Assembly: GCA_016716005.1 (NCBI GenBank)
Contig: JADJXE010000001.1
Location: 124,001-188,000, forward strand
From: Acidimicrobiales bacterium
GTDB lineage: Bacteria > Actinomycetota > Acidimicrobiia > Acidimicrobiales > JADJXE01
DNA length: 64,000 nucleotides
Direction of reading: 5' to 3'
In this document: piece after piece, positions 49,463-57,717 of the stretch
Position numbering within the stretch: the first letter of the stretch is position 1
How the letters are laid out: every line of letters begins with the position of its first letter
Made by a program: the position numbers and the translations under genes
The notes under the pieces: generated by a model
The model's input: only the letters and a program-made list of their open reading frames with translations
Database searches by the model: none
What the model was told of the DNA's origin: nothing

Positions 49463-50680
49463 TCAGGCCTCGTTGAGCACCTCGGCGCGCCGGGCCCACG
49501 GGCCGAAGCGCAGCACCTCGCGGAGGCGCCGATCCTTCAGCAGCAGGAACGGCCGCTCCACCAGGTAGAAGCTCACGGAGGCCAGCACCAGGCTGCCCGC
49601 GAACGTGAGCGCCGTGATCTGCCAGACGTTCCCCTGGAAGGGGCCGGCGCCCACCGCGTCCTGGACCTTCTCGAGCACGGCCAGGTGGAACAGGTAGAAG
49701 CCGTACGAGACCGTGCCCAGGAACACCAGCGGGCGGAGGCGCAGGAAGGCCCGCACGCCCCCGCGGTGCTGCTCGCCGAACATGGCCGGCAGCAGGAAGA
49801 ACAGCGACACCGCCCCGTACAGGAGCTGGCGCGACACGTACTCCTTCCCGGCGATCACCCCCGGCTGGGGCGGCGGCTGGAACCGGGTGACGACCGCGAA
49901 GAAGCCCAGCGCCACCAGCCAGGACACCGCGGGCATGCGTGCGAACCGGTCGGTGAACCGCCAGCCCGGCAGGCCGAGGGCCTCACGGGCGCTCACCACG
50001 GCCAGGGCCATGCCGATGGCGAAGAAGTCGAGGTGCATCGGCAGCCAGAACACCGATCGCGGCGCCCACGAGGGGTCGGACCACACCACGGCGACGCGGA
50101 AGGCGGCCCCGCCCAGGTAGAGCAGGGCGGCGCCGGCCAGCAGCACCTGGCTCCGGCGCAGCGGCGCCAGGCCCCGAGTCACCCTGCGGGTGAGCCAGGC
50201 CCACAGGGGGAGCAGGGCGTAGAAGGTGACCTCCACGCCGATGCTCCAGGCCTGGGTGATGCCACCGAAGGCGCGGTCGGGGTCGAACGTCTGGGCGAAG
50301 CCGTAGTACACGAGCCAGTCGCCGAGGTTCTGCATCTGCAGCCCGAAGAACACGATGACGACGGTGAGGGCGAACCAGTAGCCGGGCACGATGCGCAGGG
50401 CCCGGCGCCGGTAGAACCGCCCGTTGGCGACGGGGGACCGCCCGCGGAGGTCGGCGGTCACGAACGGCCGGTAGATGAGGAACCCCGAGATGACGAAGAA
50501 CAGCGGCAGGCCGACGTCCATGCGGGAGAGCACTGGGCCGATGCCGGGCTTGAAGCTCCACCCCGTCGCGTAGGCGGTGTGGGCCATGAGCACCATGGTC
50601 ATGCCGATGGCCCGGTAGGCGTCGAGGTTCGGGAAGTGGGTGACCACGCCCGGGGTGTCGACCGGGGGCGTGGGGCTCAC
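49463..50680 (-). CDS. acyltransferase-3 (OafA-like) membrane protein, first
   Basis: 405-residue integral membrane acyltransferase. FPNLDAYRAIGMTMVLMAHTAYA contains the conserved N-terminal His. GLPLFFVISGFLIYRPFV, FYRRRALRIVPGYWFAL, QAWSIGVEVTFYALLPLWAWL and LGTVSYGFYLFHLAVLE are the hallmarks of the family, with about ten helices. Such enzymes O-acetylate lipopolysaccharide, glycopeptide or macrolide sugars. GTG start overlaps the stop of the second acyltransferase (GTGA). The ending SFYLVERPFLLLKDRRLR is shared with that neighbour, showing common ancestry. Confidence 0.93.
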   Translation of the reverse strand: MSPTPPVDTPGVVTHFPNLDAYRAIGMTMVLMAHTAYATGWSFKPGIGPVLSRMDVGLPLFFVISGFLIYRPFVTADLRGRSPVANGRFYRRRALRIVPGYWFALTVVIVFFGLQMQNLGDWLVYYGFAQTFDPDRAFGGITQAWSIGVEVTFYALLPLWAWLTRRVTRGLAPLRRSQVLLAGAALLYLGGAAFRVAVVWSDPSWAPRSVFWLPMHLDFFAIGMALAVVSAREALGLPGWRFTDRFARMPAVSWLVALGFFAVVTRFQPPPQPGVIAGKEYVSRQLLYGAVSLFFLLPAMFGEQHRGGVRAFLRLRPLVFLGTVSYGFYLFHLAVLEKVQDAVGAGPFQGNVWQITALTFAGSLVLASVSFYLVERPFLLLKDRRLREVLRFGPWARRAEVLNEA

Positions 50681-51816
50681 GCGGCCACCGCCACGGCCGG
50701 GCGGCCGCTGGCCGACGCGGTGCCGCCCAGGCGGCTCTTGAGGCGCAGGAACGGCCGCTCCCACAGGTAGAACGACGCCGTCGCGAAGGCGAAGGTGAGC
50801 GCGACGCGCAGCGCGGTGGTGGGCCACAGGCCCCAGCCCAGTCGCCCCTGGTTCGCGATCACGAAGACGGGCCAGTGCCAGAGGTACAGGCCGTAGGAGA
50901 TACGCCCCACCCAGACCACGGGCCGCAGCCGCAGCGGGCGGGCCAGCAGCCCGCCCGGGGCTGCGGCCAGGGCGGCGATCAGCACCGCAGCCGACACCGT
51001 TGCGAGGGTGAGCCCCCACCGGTAGAGGAACAGGTCGCGGGCCGAGTAGCGGAACAGCACCAGCAGGGCGACGGCCGCGGCGCCGCCCAGCACCTGCAGC
51101 CAGGGCCGCAGGGCCCGTGGGCCGGGGAGCAGCCGCAGCGTGTACAGGGTGGCCACCAGGCAACCGGCGAGCAGGGCGTCGGCTCGCGTGTCGAGCCCGT
51201 TGTAGACCCGTGCGTAGGTGCCGGGCCCGTCGAGCAGGGCGAACCGCAGCAGCGGCGCCCCCACCAGTGCGACGGTGCAGAAGACGAGCACGGCCCGGGG
51301 GGTGCGGCGGCCGCCGAGCAGCACCAGCAGGGTGAGGGGCCACACGAGGTAGAACTGCTCCTCGATCGCCAGCGACCAGGTGTGCTCGAGGAGCCCGAGC
51401 AGCGGTCGGTCGGTGAGGGCCGCGATCCAGTTCATGGCGTACACCGCGGTGATCCCCGCGTCCTTGGCGGTCTGCACGAACACCGCCGAGCTCTCGGCCA
51501 GCCCGGTCCAGAGCAGGCAGGCCACCACCACCAGCACCAGGGCGGGGAACAGACGCAGGGCCCGCCGGGCGTAGAAGCGTCCGAGGGCGATGCCCCCGCG
51601 CACCTGGCGCTCCTCGAGGAGCAGGCTGGTGATGAGGAAGCCGCTGAGCACGAAGAACACGTCGACGCCGAGGAACCCCCCGGCGGCGAAGGAGAGCCCG
51701 GCGTGGAAGGCCATCACGGCCAACACGGCCACGGCCCGCAGCCCGTCCAGCTCGGGGCGGTAGCCGAGGTGGAAGGCACGGGGGGCCGCGCCCTGCCCGT
51801 CCCGCTGATCGCTCAT
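50677..51816 (-). CDS. acyltransferase-3 (OafA-like) membrane protein, second
   Basis: 379-residue member of the same family. LGYRPELDGLRAVAVLAVMAFHAG carries the conserved E/D-G-L-R and His, then GGFLGVDVFFVLSGFLITSLLL, RFYARRALRLFPALVLVV, HTWSLAIEEQFYLVWPL and WVGRISYGLYLWHWPVFV. It follows the classical OafA pattern more closely than the previous protein. About ten helices; no SGNH domain is attached at the C-terminus. ATG overlaps the stop of the upstream membrane glycosyltransferase (ATGA). Probably modifies the sugar added by that enzyme (inference). Confidence 0.94.
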   Translation of the reverse strand: MSDQRDGQGAAPRAFHLGYRPELDGLRAVAVLAVMAFHAGLSFAAGGFLGVDVFFVLSGFLITSLLLEERQVRGGIALGRFYARRALRLFPALVLVVVACLLWTGLAESSAVFVQTAKDAGITAVYAMNWIAALTDRPLLGLLEHTWSLAIEEQFYLVWPLTLLVLLGGRRTPRAVLVFCTVALVGAPLLRFALLDGPGTYARVYNGLDTRADALLAGCLVATLYTLRLLPGPRALRPWLQVLGGAAAVALLVLFRYSARDLFLYRWGLTLATVSAAVLIAALAAAPGGLLARPLRLRPVVWVGRISYGLYLWHWPVFVIANQGRLGWGLWPTTALRVALTFAFATASFYLWERPFLRLKSRLGGTASASGRPAVAVAA

Positions 51817-53108
51817 ACGACCGCCGGCTCCCGGTCGGCGCGCCGGCCGGCGGCCCGTCGGCGCTCGAGCAGTCGCCAGCCCTGGTCGAGGGCGGCGGCG
51901 GCGAGCACGCAGATGGCGACCTCGGCTGGGACGCGAAAGCGCGCCAGCCCGTAGAAGGCCATCGCGGTGAGGGTGACCAGCACCACCGTGGCCACGAGCG
52001 GCCAGATCGCCACGCCTCGCCGGTGGAGGACCACGGCGCCGGCCACGGCCAGGGGCAGCAGCGCGCCGTACTGCCACAGGCCGAGCCGCGACGCCCAGGC
52101 CTCCCGCCCCTCGCCCTGGTTGTACCAGACCATCTGGCCGGGCTCGTAGACGCTCCACACCCGCCCGACGCGTGCCGCGAGCACGGCCGGGAGCCGGTCG
52201 AGGTTGTCCCGGAGGTACGCCACCGCGTGATCCCGGTAGTGGGCCGACACCTGGCTCTGGTCGCCGAAGGCGCGCTCGTCGCCCCCCGGCACCAGGTCGA
52301 GCGCGCAGCGCAGGTCCCACAGGCCGATGCCGCCCGAGTAGTACATCGACTCGCAGTTGGCGCCGGCCAGGGTGAGGCCGTCGTTGGTGGAGATGACCAC
52401 CGGCTCCTCGAACCGGGCCAGGTTGTACAGCGCCCACGGCGCCACCACCGCGCCGGCCACGAGGGTGGAGATCGCCAGCCGCTGCCAGCGCTCGGCGCGG
52501 CTCAGCTCCCGTGCCCCCAGGGCCGCCGGGAGCACCACCAGGGGGAGCAGCAGCGCCACCTCGGCCCGGGCCAGGACGGTGACCCCGAGTGCGAGCCCCA
52601 GCAGGGCTGCAGCCCTGGCGGAGGGCCGGGCGAGGAAGCGGTAGACGCACAGGAGCACCACGGCCACGCCGACGGTGGCGAGGGACTCCGACATGACGAG
52701 GCCGTCGTTCATCCAGAGGTTGGCGTAGACGGCCGCCACGGCGGCTGCGAGCAGCCCGACCCGCTCACCGGCGACCCGCCGCCCGAGGAGGCCGATGGCC
52801 GCCACGCCCGCGGCGCCGACGGTGGCCATGGCGAGGCGCTGCGCCAGCAGGCTGTCACCGCTGAGCAGCGACACCGGGGCGAGGAACACGATGGTGAGGG
52901 GCGGGTGGTCGGCGGCCTGCCGTCCCGGGTGGAAGGGATCGACGAAGCCCTTGAGGTCGGCCAGGGTGTTGGCCGCCGCGTTGTAGAAGATGGCGTCGCC
53001 CATCACCGGCTCGTCGCGCTTGGCCAGCAGCACGTAGAGGACCCGCAGGGCGAGCGCGCCGACGACGATCAGCGCGAGGCGCTTCTCGAACGTGCCCCCC
53101 CGGCCCAC
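51813..53108 (-). CDS. GT39/PMT-like membrane glycosyltransferase, paralog C
   Basis: 431-residue GT-C glycosyltransferase, third member of the family seen at 42.8-45.7 kb but on the opposite strand. LALIVVGALALRVLYVLLA (TM1), PVMGDAIFYNAAANTLADLKG (acidic loop), ADHPPLTIVFLAPVSLL, NDGLVMSESLATV, LARAEVALLL, GANCESMYYSGGIGLWDLRC and AARVGRVWSVYEPGQ align block by block with paralogs A and B, and the C-terminal FYGLARFRVPAEVAICVLAA does too. Starts 19 bases after the flavoprotein stop and runs into two acyltransferases. Confidence 0.88.
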   Translation of the reverse strand: MGRGGTFEKRLALIVVGALALRVLYVLLAKRDEPVMGDAIFYNAAANTLADLKGFVDPFHPGRQAADHPPLTIVFLAPVSLLSGDSLLAQRLAMATVGAAGVAAIGLLGRRVAGERVGLLAAAVAAVYANLWMNDGLVMSESLATVGVAVVLLCVYRFLARPSARAAALLGLALGVTVLARAEVALLLPLVVLPAALGARELSRAERWQRLAISTLVAGAVVAPWALYNLARFEEPVVISTNDGLTLAGANCESMYYSGGIGLWDLRCALDLVPGGDERAFGDQSQVSAHYRDHAVAYLRDNLDRLPAVLAARVGRVWSVYEPGQMVWYNQGEGREAWASRLGLWQYGALLPLAVAGAVVLHRRGVAIWPLVATVVLVTLTAMAFYGLARFRVPAEVAICVLAAAALDQGWRLLERRRAAGRRADREPAVV

Positions 53109-53127
53109 GTCGCCGACGGGCGCCGCG

Positions 53128-54639
53128 TCAGGCGGAGATCACGGGAGCGGCACGACCGGTGCCGGTCTCCCGGGGACCGCCTTCCACCGACTCGCCCTCC
53201 TCGTGGTACTCCTGCTCGACGTTCACGATCCAGACGTCGTGGCCGGCGTCGTCGAGGATGTTCTCCACCGAGAGCATGGCCGTGAGCATGGAGTGATCCT
53301 GGTTGTTGTACTTGTGCATGCCGTTGCGGCCCACGGGGTAGACGTTGGAGGCGTGGTGGCCGAGCCACTCGCGGAGCACGTCGACGTTGTCGCGGTAGCT
53401 GGCGTCGTAGACCGGGTACGCCTTGGGCATGCGGACCACGTAGCCCGCCTCGACCATCGACGTGTCGGTGATGAGGCCGAGCCGGGCGAGCTCCTGGGCA
53501 CCCATGGCCACCAGGTCGTCGTCGTCCATCTCCCACACCGAGTCGCCCACGTTCACGAAGTACTCGAGGCCGAGGCAGGTGCGCCCCTCCTTCACGAGGT
53601 AGGGCGACCAGGAGCCGAAGTTCTGCACCCGGCCCAGCTTCACCTCGGGGGAGTGGACGTAGATCCAGTTGTCGGGGAACGCGAACCGCTCGGGTACGAC
53701 GAGGGCCACGGTGAGGAAGTCACGGTGCTTCAGGCCGTCGGCTGCGCCCAGGACGTGCGCGGGAGGTGCGGGATCCATGGCCTTCACCAGCGAGTTGATG
53801 GGCATCGAGGACACGATGTCGCTCGCCTCGTAGCGGGTCGTCACGCCGTCGGTCTCGGCGGTGACGGCCACGGCCTTGCCGCCGGCGTGGTGGATGCTCA
53901 CGACGCCGGTGTTCATCAGCACCTTGGTCCCTGCCGCCTCCACCTTGTCGCGACACACCTCCCACATCTGGCCCGGCCCGTACTTCGGGTACTGGAACTC
54001 CTCGATCAGCGAGGTGATGTCCTTCTGGTTCCGCTTCGGGAGCAGGGAGTTCACGATGGCGTTGAACAGCGAGAGGTTCTTGATGCGCTGCGCGGCCCAG
54101 TCGGCCTGGATCGCGGTGGCCGGAACGCCCCAGACCTTCTCGGTGTACGTCTTGAAGAAGATGCGGTAGAGCCGCCAGCCGAACCGTGACGCGGTCCAGC
54201 CCTCGAAGGTGGTCATGTCCTTGGGCTTCTTGATCCGCACCCACACGTAGGACATCACGCAGAGGAACGACTCCCAGATGCCCAGGCCGCCGAGGGCGTT
54301 CATGGCCTTGAGCGGGTAGTCGAAGAACTTGCCGCGGTAGAAGATGCGGCTCATCCGGGGGCGCATCAGGAAGTCCTCGTCGGGCAGGATCTCGTGCCAC
54401 AGGTCCTCGACCGGCTGCACCTTGGTGAAGAAGCGGTGGCCGCCGATGTCGAAGCGCCAGCCGTCGCGCTCGACCGTGCGGCTGATCCCGCCGACGACGG
54501 AGTCGGCCTCGAGCACGGTCGACGTGACGCCTCGCCGGGCCAGCTTGTACGCAGCCGTGAGCCCCGCGGGGCCGGCGCCGATGATCACGACGTTGCTGCC
54601 CCGGGCGGGGCCCGACGTGGTGCCGGTGGGGTCGGCCAT
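53128..54639 (-). CDS. UDP-galactopyranose-mutase-like FAD oxidoreductase
   Basis: 503-residue flavoprotein that opens a four-gene operon. The FAD fold is VVIIGAGPAGLTAAYKLARRG with the acidic VLEADSVVGG at beta2. ERDGWRFDIGGHRFFTK, the region that packs on the flavin, is shared by UDP-galactopyranose mutases and relatives in polysaccharide loci. Later blocks FFKTYTEKVWGVPATAI and RNGMHKYNNQDHSMLTAM are typical of this branch. A role in making furanose-form or otherwise rearranged sugars fits the AftD-like neighbour but is inference; an amine-oxidase-like desaturase role is the alternative. GGAGAG precedes the ATG. Confidence 0.82.
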   Translation of the reverse strand: MADPTGTTSGPARGSNVVIIGAGPAGLTAAYKLARRGVTSTVLEADSVVGGISRTVERDGWRFDIGGHRFFTKVQPVEDLWHEILPDEDFLMRPRMSRIFYRGKFFDYPLKAMNALGGLGIWESFLCVMSYVWVRIKKPKDMTTFEGWTASRFGWRLYRIFFKTYTEKVWGVPATAIQADWAAQRIKNLSLFNAIVNSLLPKRNQKDITSLIEEFQYPKYGPGQMWEVCRDKVEAAGTKVLMNTGVVSIHHAGGKAVAVTAETDGVTTRYEASDIVSSMPINSLVKAMDPAPPAHVLGAADGLKHRDFLTVALVVPERFAFPDNWIYVHSPEVKLGRVQNFGSWSPYLVKEGRTCLGLEYFVNVGDSVWEMDDDDLVAMGAQELARLGLITDTSMVEAGYVVRMPKAYPVYDASYRDNVDVLREWLGHHASNVYPVGRNGMHKYNNQDHSMLTAMLSVENILDDAGHDVWIVNVEQEYHEEGESVEGGPRETGTGRAAPVISA

Positions 54640-54829
54640 GCGGTCTCTCCAGCGATCGTTGGGCGCGGAGAGAGACGAGCTGCCGTCTGGCCCGCGTCCG
54701 GGTACCACCCAGGATAGTGAGGGCCCCCTGGCCGGGCCGAATCCCCGCAGGGGCCCGGGCCGGGCCGGCTCCCGCCGGTCCCGCCCAGGGCGGGAGGCGG
54801 CCGTGACGGCAGGGTTACGATCACCGGTC

Positions 54830-56380
54830 GTGCGCACGACCCGGGGCACCGACGTCGCGACCTCGCGGCGCTCGTCGCCCCCCGTGGTGCTCGTGGCCGT
54901 CGCGGTGGGGGTCGTGCTGGCGGCCGGGCTGGTGCTGCGCTTCCTCACCCGGTCGCCCCTGTGGCTCGACGAGGCGCTGTCGGTCAACATCGCCCGCCTG
55001 CCGCTCGGCGACATCCCCGAGGCGCTCCGCCGCGACGGCCACCCCCCGCTCTACTACGTGCTGCTGCACGGCTGGTCGGCGATGGTGGGTGGCGGCGACG
55101 CCGCGGTGCGGGCCTTCTCGGGCCTGGCCGCCGTCGCCTGCCTGCCCCTGGCGTGGCTGGCGGGCCGGCGCCTCGGCGGCACCAGCGCGGCGTGGGCCAC
55201 CACGATCCTCCTGGCGTCGTCGCCGTACGCGATCCGCTACGCCACCGAGGTGCGCATGTACGCGCTGGTGATGGCGCTCGTGCTCGCCGGCTACCTGCTC
55301 CTCGGGGCGTGCCTCGAGCGGTCGACGTGGCCCCGCCTCGCCGGCCTGGCCGTGGTCGCGGGGTCGTTGCTGCTGACGCACTACTGGTCTGCGTACCTGC
55401 TGGCCGCCGTGGGTCTGGTGCTGCTGGGGCGGGCCCGCCGCCCGGGCTCCCGCCGGGCCTCCCTGCGGGCGCTGGCGGCCATGGCGGTCGGCGCGGCGCT
55501 GATGATCCTCCCGTGGCTCCCGAGCTTCTGGAGCCAGGCGCAGAACACCGGCACGCCGTGGGCCGGCCCGATGCGCCCCACCGCCGTCCTGATGGTCACC
55601 GTCGTCGACTTCGGCGGCGGCCCCGACAGCGAGGGGCAGCTGCTCGGGGTGGTGGTGGTCGTCCTCGTGCTCCTCGCCCTCTTCGGTCGGGCGGTCGACC
55701 GGCGGACCATCGAGGTCGACCTCCGCACGGTGCCCCAGGTGCGCACCGAGCTGGCCGTGGTGGCCACGACGCTGGTCCTGGCGGTCGTGGCCGCCTACGT
55801 CACGTCCAGCGCGTACGCCTCGCGCTACGCCGCCGTGGTGTTCCCCCTCGTGGTGCTGGCCGCCGGTGTGGGCGTGACCCGCTTCCGGGCGCCCTGGGTG
55901 CGGGTGGCGGTCCTGGCCGTGGCCGCCACCTTCGGGTTGCTGGGCGGCTACCGCAACGTGGTCGACGACCGCACCCAGGGAGGTGACGTCGTCGCCGCCA
56001 TCGACGCCGGGGCCGCCGCGGGCGACGTGGTCGCGTACTGCCCCGACCAGCTCGGCCCGGCGTTCAGCCGGGGCCTGCGCGACGACGTGGCCGCGCTCGC
56101 GTACCCCACCGGCGACGCGCCCGGGCTGGTCGACTGGCGGGAGTACGCGGCGCGCAACGAGGCGGCCGACCCGGCGGCCTTCGCCGACGAGCTCCTGCAG
56201 CTGGCCGGGCCCGACAACGCGGTCTGGCTCGTCTGGCAGGGCGGCTACCGCACGTTCGGCGACGACTGCGAGGCGCTCTTCCGGGCGCTGGCGGCAGGCA
56301 AGCCCACGGTCGAGACCGTGGTGGCGGCGGACGGCGAGGTGTTCGAGCCCGCCACCCTCACCCGGTTCTCGGGGCCGTGA
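54830..56380 (+). CDS. GT39-like membrane glycosyltransferase
   Basis: 516-residue polytopic GT-C enzyme of the mannosyltransferase/PMT_2 type, separate from the three-paralog family. After TM1 comes SPLWLDEALSVNIARLPLGDI (Asp-Glu catalytic motif) and DGHPPLYYVLLHGWSAM, a signature of the Dpm-using GT39/GT83 enzymes. SSPYAIRYATEVRMYAL and LTHYWSAYLLAAVGLVLL follow. The last 150 residues form an extracytoplasmic domain with single Cys residues (VVAYCPDQ, FGDDCEAL). TACGAT eight bases before the GTG; the leader CACCGGTC almost repeats that of paralog A (CAGCGGTC). Coupled to the next gene by GTGA. Confidence 0.86.
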   Translation: MRTTRGTDVATSRRSSPPVVLVAVAVGVVLAAGLVLRFLTRSPLWLDEALSVNIARLPLGDIPEALRRDGHPPLYYVLLHGWSAMVGGGDAAVRAFSGLAAVACLPLAWLAGRRLGGTSAAWATTILLASSPYAIRYATEVRMYALVMALVLAGYLLLGACLERSTWPRLAGLAVVAGSLLLTHYWSAYLLAAVGLVLLGRARRPGSRRASLRALAAMAVGAALMILPWLPSFWSQAQNTGTPWAGPMRPTAVLMVTVVDFGGGPDSEGQLLGVVVVVLVLLALFGRAVDRRTIEVDLRTVPQVRTELAVVATTLVLAVVAAYVTSSAYASRYAAVVFPLVVLAAGVGVTRFRAPWVRVAVLAVAATFGLLGGYRNVVDDRTQGGDVVAAIDAGAAAGDVVAYCPDQLGPAFSRGLRDDVAALAYPTGDAPGLVDWREYAARNEAADPAAFADELLQLAGPDNAVWLVWQGGYRTFGDDCEALFRALAAGKPTVETVVAADGEVFEPATLTRFSGP

Positions 56381-57504
56381 GCCGGGGGAGCGCCTCCCTC
56401 CGCGGCTGGTGGGAGGAAGGAGGGCTGCGGGAGACCGCCTGGTCGTGGGCCGTCGCCCGCGTGCTGATCGCGGTGGGTGCCCTGGTGGCGGTGGTGATCG
56501 CCGACCGGCTGGTGCCCGGCGATCGGCCCCTCCAGCTGCACCAGGGGCTGTTCATGTGGGACGGCGAGTGGTACCGCCAGATCGCCGAGGGGGGCTACCG
56601 CACGCTGCCGGCCGAGGCGCTGCGCTTCTTCCCCCTCTACCCACTCCTCGGTCGCCTGGTCGGCCTGCTCGCCGCCGGCCGCCCGGCCGTGGGTCTCGTC
56701 GTCGTCGCCAACGCGGCCGCGGTGGCGGCCGGGCTGGTGCTGCACCGCCTGGCCCTGCTCGACCTGCGCGACCGGGCGGTGGCCAGGCGGTCCGTCTGGC
56801 TGCTGGCCCTGCTGCCGCCGGCGTTCGTGCTCGCCTTCGCCTACGCCGAGGCCCTCATGCTGGCCCTGGCCATGGGCACCTTCCTGGCGCTCCGGCGCGA
56901 GCGCTGGTGGGTGGCGGGCCTGCTCGGCGCGCTGGCCGGCGTGAGCCGGCCCATCGGCCTGCTGCTCGTGCTGCCCGCCCTGGTGGAGGTGCTGCGGGGC
57001 GCGCGAGGGGTGGCGTGGCGAGGCTGGCCGGCGCGCGCGGCGGCGGTGGCCGGGCCGGCCGTGGGCACCGTGGCGTACCTGGCGTGGGCCGGTGCCCGGT
57101 TCGGGGACTGGCTCGAGCCGCTCCGGGTGCAGGAGCAGTTCCGGGGTGAGGCCGTCGACCCGGTGACCCGGCTGGGCCAGGGGATCGGCGACCTGTTCGG
57201 TGCCGAGCGCCTCGGCGACGGGCTCCACCTCCCGTTCGCGATCGCCTTCGTCGTCCTCGTCGTGCTGGTGTTCCGGTGGCTGCCGGTGTCGTACGGCCTC
57301 TACTCCGCCGCGGTGCTCGTGATGGCCCTCAGCGCCGACAACCTCAACTCGCTCGAGCGCTACGCCATGAACGCGTTCCCGATCGTGCTGGCGCTGGCGG
57401 TGCTCACCCGGCGCCCGCTGGCCGAGCAGGTCGCGTACCTCGTGTGCGCCGGGGGCCTGGTGGGGCTGACGGCCCTGGCGCTCACCGGCGCCTACGTGCC
57501 CTAG
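56377..57504 (+). CDS. PIG-V-like membrane mannosyltransferase
   Basis: 375-residue GT-C protein resembling PIG-V/actinobacterial alpha-mannosyltransferases. The diagnostic first loop FMWDGEWYRQIAEGGYRTL, with its catalytic-type Asp, is followed by RFFPLYPLLGRLVG. LLPPAFVLAFAYAEALMLALA and GVSRPIGLLLVLPALVEVL belong to the PIG-V helix pattern, and LNSLERYAMNAFPIVLAL closes it. About nine helices. GTG overlaps the upstream stop. It is the last gene of the glycan region; its 3' flank is the 61-bp repeat array. Donor presumably a polyprenyl-phosphate hexose. Confidence 0.87.
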   Translation: MSRGSASLRGWWEEGGLRETAWSWAVARVLIAVGALVAVVIADRLVPGDRPLQLHQGLFMWDGEWYRQIAEGGYRTLPAEALRFFPLYPLLGRLVGLLAAGRPAVGLVVVANAAAVAAGLVLHRLALLDLRDRAVARRSVWLLALLPPAFVLAFAYAEALMLALAMGTFLALRRERWWVAGLLGALAGVSRPIGLLLVLPALVEVLRGARGVAWRGWPARAAAVAGPAVGTVAYLAWAGARFGDWLEPLRVQEQFRGEAVDPVTRLGQGIGDLFGAERLGDGLHLPFAIAFVVLVVLVFRWLPVSYGLYSAAVLVMALSADNLNSLERYAMNAFPIVLALAVLTRRPLAEQVAYLVCAGGLVGLTALALTGAYVP

Positions 57505-57533
57505 CGGCTCCGTTCGCGCTCGCGCCCGCGTTC

Positions 57534-57709
57534 GCGTCGCGTCGGCGGCGTGTAGGGCGGCGTGAGCGCGTTCGAGACGCGGGCGTGGGGGTCTGCGTCG
57601 CGTCGGCGGCGTGTGGGACGGCGTGAGCGCGTTCGAGACGCGGGCGTGGGGGTCTGCGTCGCGTCGGCGGCGTGTGGGACGGCGTGAGCGCGTTCGAGAC
57701 GCGGGCGTG
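57534..57709. repeat. 61-bp tandem repeat, 2.9 copies
   Basis: Three head-to-tail copies begin at 57534, 57595 and 57656. Copies 2 and 3 appear identical until copy 3 ends after GCGGGCGTG; copy 1 differs at a few bases (GTAGGGC for GTGGGAC). Each contains GCGCGTTCGAGACGC, a short inverted repeat (CGCG, seven bases, CGCG). The array fills most of the space between two convergent genes and may serve as a terminator or be a variable-number repeat. The preceding bases 57505-57533 are also low complexity (CGTTCGCGCTCGCGCC). Confidence 0.85.
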
Positions 57710-57717
57710 CGGGGGGA

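Noticed and set aside
57540..57716. CRISPR array or tRNA cluster at the 61-bp repeats
   Set aside because: Units are contiguous tandem repeats without distinct spacers, and no cloverleaf can be drawn around the GTTCGAGAC core.
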